Shown here one piece after another: positions 7,500-10,351 of a DNA stretch of 10,351 nucleotides. The DNA comes from an uncultured Arcobacter sp. Its GTDB lineage: Bacteria > Campylobacterota > Campylobacteria > Campylobacterales > Arcobacteraceae. The stretch lies in NCBI GenBank assembly GCA_913054415.1, contig CAJXII010000046.1:1-10351 (forward strand), in the 5' to 3' direction. Under the pieces are notes generated by a model. It was not told where the DNA came from, made no database searches, and saw only the letters and a program-made list of their open reading frames with translations. Position 1 is the first letter of the stretch, and the number at the start of each line of letters is the position of its first letter. A program made the translations under genes and the position numbers.

Positions 7500-7626
7500 A
7501 GGTATTATTAGAAATTTATCTAAAGATGGTAAAAATTACTATATAGATATAACTGTTAAGCCAATCTTAGATGAAGAGGGTAATATTGTAGAGTATATAG
7601 CATTAAGTCACGATATTACACAGATT

Positions 7627-8823
7627 ATGAATCCAAAAAAACAGCTTGATGATGCTATAGAAAATGCAAAAGAACCTATTGTAATATATTTTAAACTTGA
7701 AGATTTTAATACACTTGAAGAGATATATGATAATAAAACACTTGAAAATATTCAACAAAAAGTTGCTAAATATTTAGAACTTGAAATATTGAAATATTGT
7801 AAATTTGACAAAGTTTATCAGCTTGGTAATGGCGAATATGCTATGACAAATGAAAGATCAATATGTGTAGAAGATGAAGAGTTATTTATACAAAAAGTTG
7901 AAGAGTTACAACAACATATACAAGGTAGTATTATAAATATAGATAATATAGAGTATGAGATATCTATATTAGCAAGTATAGTTTATAGTGGAACACAAGT
8001 TTTAGAAAGTTCAAAACTTGGGATTAGACAACTCTTACAAACAAAACAAAATTTTATTATAGCAAACTATTTTGCTCAAATAGAGTATGATAAAGCTAAA
8101 GAAAATCTAAAAACTATATCTATGGTTAAATCTGCTTTAGAAGATGGTAGAGTTGTATCTTATTTTCAACCAATTATTGATAATACAACTCAAGAGGTAA
8201 TCAAATATGAATCTCTTGTCCGACTTATTGATAGTAATAATAAGGTGTTATCACCTTATTTTTTCTTAGATGTATCTAAAAAAAGTAAATATTATCCTCA
8301 AATCACTTATAAAGTTTTGGCAAACTCTTTTGAAACACTAAAAAATACTACAAAAGAGATATCTATGAATTTATCAGCATTAGATATAGAAAAAACAACG
8401 ACAAGATATAAAATTCTTGAACTTTTAAATGAATATAAAGAGTATGCTTCACGAGTTGTTTTTGAACTTCTTGAAGATGAAGCAGTTAAAGATTTTAATA
8501 CTATAACCAAATTTATTCAAGATGTAAAAGAGTTGGGTGTGCAAATAGCGATTGATGATTTTGGTTCAGGATATTCTAATTTTGAAAGATTACTTGATTA
8601 TCAACCAGATATATTAAAAATAGATGGTTCGCTGATAAAAAATATACAAACTAATAAATATTCAAAATCTATTGTTGAAACTATAGTTGCTTTTGCTAAA
8701 AAACAAAAGCTAAAAACTATAGCAGAGTATGTAGAAAATGAAGAGATATTTAACATCTTAAAAGAGTTGGGTGTAGATTTTTCACAAGGATATTATTTTG
8801 GAAAACCTGAAAAGTTAGATTAA
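7627..8823 (+). CDS. EAL-domain cyclic-di-GMP phosphodiesterase with degenerate GGDEF (C-terminal part of frameshifted gene)
   Basis: The open frame begins upstream of this ATG, at 7498 or earlier, and the ATG has no ribosome binding site, so it is probably an internal methionine. Residues about 15-155 are a GGDEF domain whose signature has decayed to GNGEY (67-71), so cyclase activity is unlikely. The EAL domain (about 165-398) keeps the catalytic set: Glu195 (motif ESL), Asn248, Glu280, Asp310-Asp311 in DDFGSGYSNF, Lys331, Glu367 and Gln387 in QGYYFGKP. It should hydrolyse c-di-GMP to pGpG. The intended input is the receiver and PAS encoded upstream. The kinase gene starts 21 bases downstream. 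Confidence 0.88.
   Translation: MNPKKQLDDAIENAKEPIVIYFKLEDFNTLEEIYDNKTLENIQQKVAKYLELEILKYCKFDKVYQLGNGEYAMTNERSICVEDEELFIQKVEELQQHIQGSIINIDNIEYEISILASIVYSGTQVLESSKLGIRQLLQTKQNFIIANYFAQIEYDKAKENLKTISMVKSALEDGRVVSYFQPIIDNTTQEVIKYESLVRLIDSNNKVLSPYFFLDVSKKSKYYPQITYKVLANSFETLKNTTKEISMNLSALDIEKTTTRYKILELLNEYKEYASRVVFELLEDEAVKDFNTITKFIQDVKELGVQIAIDDFGSGYSNFERLLDYQPDILKIDGSLIKNIQTNKYSKSIVETIVAFAKKQKLKTIAEYVENEEIFNILKELGVDFSQGYYFGKPEKLD
8239..8264 (+). terminator. Terminator-like hairpin inside the EAL coding sequence
   Basis: A perfect 9-bp stem (AATAAGGTG at 8239-8247 with CACCTTATT at 8252-8260) has a TTAT loop and runs into six consecutive T (8259-8264). It has the form of an intrinsic terminator but lies within codons of the EAL domain (KVLSPYFF). 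If active it would reduce transcription of the 3' part of the phosphodiesterase and of the kinase when translation is uncoupled, as after the upstream frameshift. Whether it works is inference. Confidence 0.4.
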
Positions 8824-8844
8824 TGTATTATAAAAAGGCTATAG

Positions 8845-10311
8845 ATGAATAAGCATTATAGAAATTTTATTTTTTTTATTATTGTTATAGTATCAATAAT
8901 AAGTGCTAAGTTATATTTAGAATATAAAGAGGGTAATACTTTATCAAGATTATCTATAAAATCTGAAGCAAAAGATATAGCAGATTTTTTAGTAGCTTTT
9001 AGAACTACTTATCAAGATGTTTTTATAAAAAATGGCATAATATTAGATAAAACAAATATGCACTGTTTACCAGTATCAACAACCAATCAAATATCTAAAA
9101 TGTTTTCATCTTTAAATATACGATCAAAAATTGCTACAGTATCAAATAGACCTAGAAATCCTAAGAATCAAGCTAATAAACGACAACTTGAAGCTATAAA
9201 TTATTTTAATCATCATAAAAATACAAAATATATATTTAAACAAATAGAAGATAAATATTATTATTCAAAGCCATTATATATTACAAAAACTTGTCTTAAA
9301 TGTCATGGGATGAAAAAAGATGCTCCAAAAATAATACAAAAAAATTATGATCAAGCTTATGACTATAAAATAGGAGATTTAAGAGGTATTATAGATATAG
9401 AGTTATCACAAACAAAATTTGCAGAGGTATTAACAAGTAATAATAAAAAAAGGCTTATTTTAGCTGCTTTGATAGTGTCATTTATTTTATTTATTATATT
9501 TTTATATGTTAGGTATAATAAACAACAAGAGGAGTATATTAAAGAGCTATATAATGATCTATCTATAAAAAATAGAGAGTTAGAAAAGAGTGAGCATGAG
9601 TTAGAACACCTAACTCATAACTTGGAACTTAAAGTTCAGCAAGAGATAAAGAAAAATCAACTCAAAGATCAACAAATGTTACATCAAAGCAGACTTGCTC
9701 AAATGGGTGAGATGATCAGTATGATAGCACATCAATGGAGACAACCATTAGCTGCAATTAGTTCAACAAGTAGTGCATTAAATATACAAGCACAACTTGA
9801 TAAAACTAATAAAGATGATATTTTACTGCTTACAGATAAAATATCAAATCTATCACAGCATTTAAGTTACACAATAGATGATTTTAGAAACTTTTTTAAA
9901 GACAATAAAACAAAAACACAAACAACTTCTAATAAGTTAATTAATGGTGTTTTATCTATTGTTGAAGTATCATTAATTAACAAAAATATTCAATTAGATA
10001 TTGAAAGAAAATGTAATAAGCCGATATTGACATTTGAAAATGAGGTAAAACAAGTGCTTTTAAATCTTATTAAAAATGCTGAAGATATTTTAATAGAAAA
10101 AGAGATTAAAAATCCAAAAATCAAGATAGTTGCTTTAGATACATCTATTACTGTTAGTGATAATGGTGGAGGAGTTCCATCAGATATAATAGATAAAATT
10201 TTTGATCCATATTTTTCAACAAAAACAAAAAAAGATGGCACAGGACTTGGGCTTTATATGAGTAAAACTATTATAGAGGATCATTGTAAAGGTAAATTAT
10301 TACTCCACTAA
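8845..10311 (+). CDS. Membrane sensor histidine kinase with periplasmic Tll0287-like (DUF3365) heme-c domain
   Basis: This 488-residue frame has a transmembrane helix at about 7-23, a periplasmic domain (about 30-200) with the DUF3365/Tll0287-like pattern (RPRNPKNQAN, then CLKCHG with CxxCH at Cys150-Cys153-His154), a second membrane helix at about 204-222, and a coiled coil (about 226-280). A phosphoacceptor domain follows with His296 in MIAHQWRQPL, then an ATPase domain with Asn411, DNGGG at 439-443, DPYFSTK and GTGLGL at 465-470. The ribosome binding site AAAAAGG is at 8832-8838. It likely senses a heme-linked redox or gas signal and phosphorylates the upstream regulator (inference). The end, GKLLLH, is short: the usual last beta strands are missing, so the gene may be frameshifted near 10297-10308. 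Confidence 0.88.
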   Translation: MNKHYRNFIFFIIVIVSIISAKLYLEYKEGNTLSRLSIKSEAKDIADFLVAFRTTYQDVFIKNGIILDKTNMHCLPVSTTNQISKMFSSLNIRSKIATVSNRPRNPKNQANKRQLEAINYFNHHKNTKYIFKQIEDKYYYSKPLYITKTCLKCHGMKKDAPKIIQKNYDQAYDYKIGDLRGIIDIELSQTKFAEVLTSNNKKRLILAALIVSFILFIIFLYVRYNKQQEEYIKELYNDLSIKNRELEKSEHELEHLTHNLELKVQQEIKKNQLKDQQMLHQSRLAQMGEMISMIAHQWRQPLAAISSTSSALNIQAQLDKTNKDDILLLTDKISNLSQHLSYTIDDFRNFFKDNKTKTQTTSNKLINGVLSIVEVSLINKNIQLDIERKCNKPILTFENEVKQVLLNLIKNAEDILIEKEIKNPKIKIVALDTSITVSDNGGGVPSDIIDKIFDPYFSTKTKKDGTGLGLYMSKTIIEDHCKGKLLLH

Positions 10312-10351
10312 TAAATAATATAAAAAATAGTAACTTTATTTTAAGCAGTAT

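Larger units (their letters stand above)
6834..8823 (+). pseudogene. Frameshifted response regulator: REC-PAS-degenerate GGDEF-EAL cyclic-di-GMP phosphodiesterase
   Basis: Two adjacent reading frames together encode one continuous protein. The first stops at 7497-7499 in the middle of a PAS domain. The missing half of that PAS continues at once in the +1 frame (YKGIIRNLSKDG, then YYIDITVKPILDEEGN and EYIALSHDIT), running through to the EAL domain. Removing one A from the A6 run at 7485-7490 joins them as VKNKNLYKGIIRN and puts the Y at the usual Trp position with family spacing. The repaired protein would have 662 residues. It may be a true pseudogene, a slippage-controlled gene, or a sequencing error in a homopolymer. 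Its two readable parts are listed separately. Confidence 0.8.

Noticed and set aside
7627..7629. ATG as the true start of an independent EAL gene
   Set aside because: There is no ribosome binding site, and the frame upstream of it encodes the missing half of the PAS domain. It is an internal methionine of the split gene, though weak re-initiation cannot be excluded.
1..10351. Search for tRNA, rRNA, CRISPR arrays, insertion sequences, att sites or phage genes
   Set aside because: No cloverleaf, regularly spaced repeats, transposase or integrase frame, or terminal inverted repeats were seen.

Overview
The window is AT-rich DNA, roughly 30% G+C by eye. It has the look of a Campylobacterota (epsilonproteobacterial) chromosome, most likely the Arcobacter/Sulfurimonas side of the phylum. 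Pointers to this are the ribosomal protein and DnaE sequences, the extended -10 style promoters (gnTAnaAT or TGnTATAAT) with weak -35 boxes, the 'HQWRQPL' histidine-kinase H-box, and the PAS domain with a 'KHPDMP' motif. All supported genes lie on the + strand. The genus assignment is inference.

Region 1 (1-3199) is an alpha-type ribosomal operon: rpmJ-rpsM-rpsK-rpsD-rpoA-rplQ. The genes are 5-15 bases apart and each has a purine-rich ribosome binding site. A probable promoter (-10 at 57-62) would give a leader of about 147 nt with two hairpins before rpmJ, a plausible site for S4-type autoregulation. A strong, bidirectional-looking intrinsic terminator (3164-3199) closes the operon. rpoA carries a perfect 21-bp tandem duplication that adds seven residues to the alpha N-terminal domain.

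Region 2 (3200-6776) is dnaE, the DNA polymerase III alpha subunit. Its -10 box abuts the start region, so the predicted transcript begins on or next to the ATG at 3243. The mRNA is therefore probably leaderless. The PHP domain keeps a full set of candidate metal ligands.

Region 3 (6777-10351) looks like a two-component signalling module. It has a strong extended -10 promoter, a response regulator (REC-PAS-degenerate GGDEF-EAL, a cyclic-di-GMP phosphodiesterase), then a membrane histidine kinase with a periplasmic Tll0287-like (DUF3365) sensor domain and a CxxCH heme-c motif. The regulator is split by a frameshift, best explained by one extra A in an A6 run at 7485-7490. The kinase appears to lose its last beta strands close to the window end, possibly through a second frameshift. 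A terminator-like hairpin lies inside the EAL coding sequence.

No tRNA, rRNA, CRISPR array, insertion sequence or phage gene was seen. The most notable points are the frameshifted heme-sensor/c-di-GMP pair, the rpoA duplication and the leaderless dnaE.
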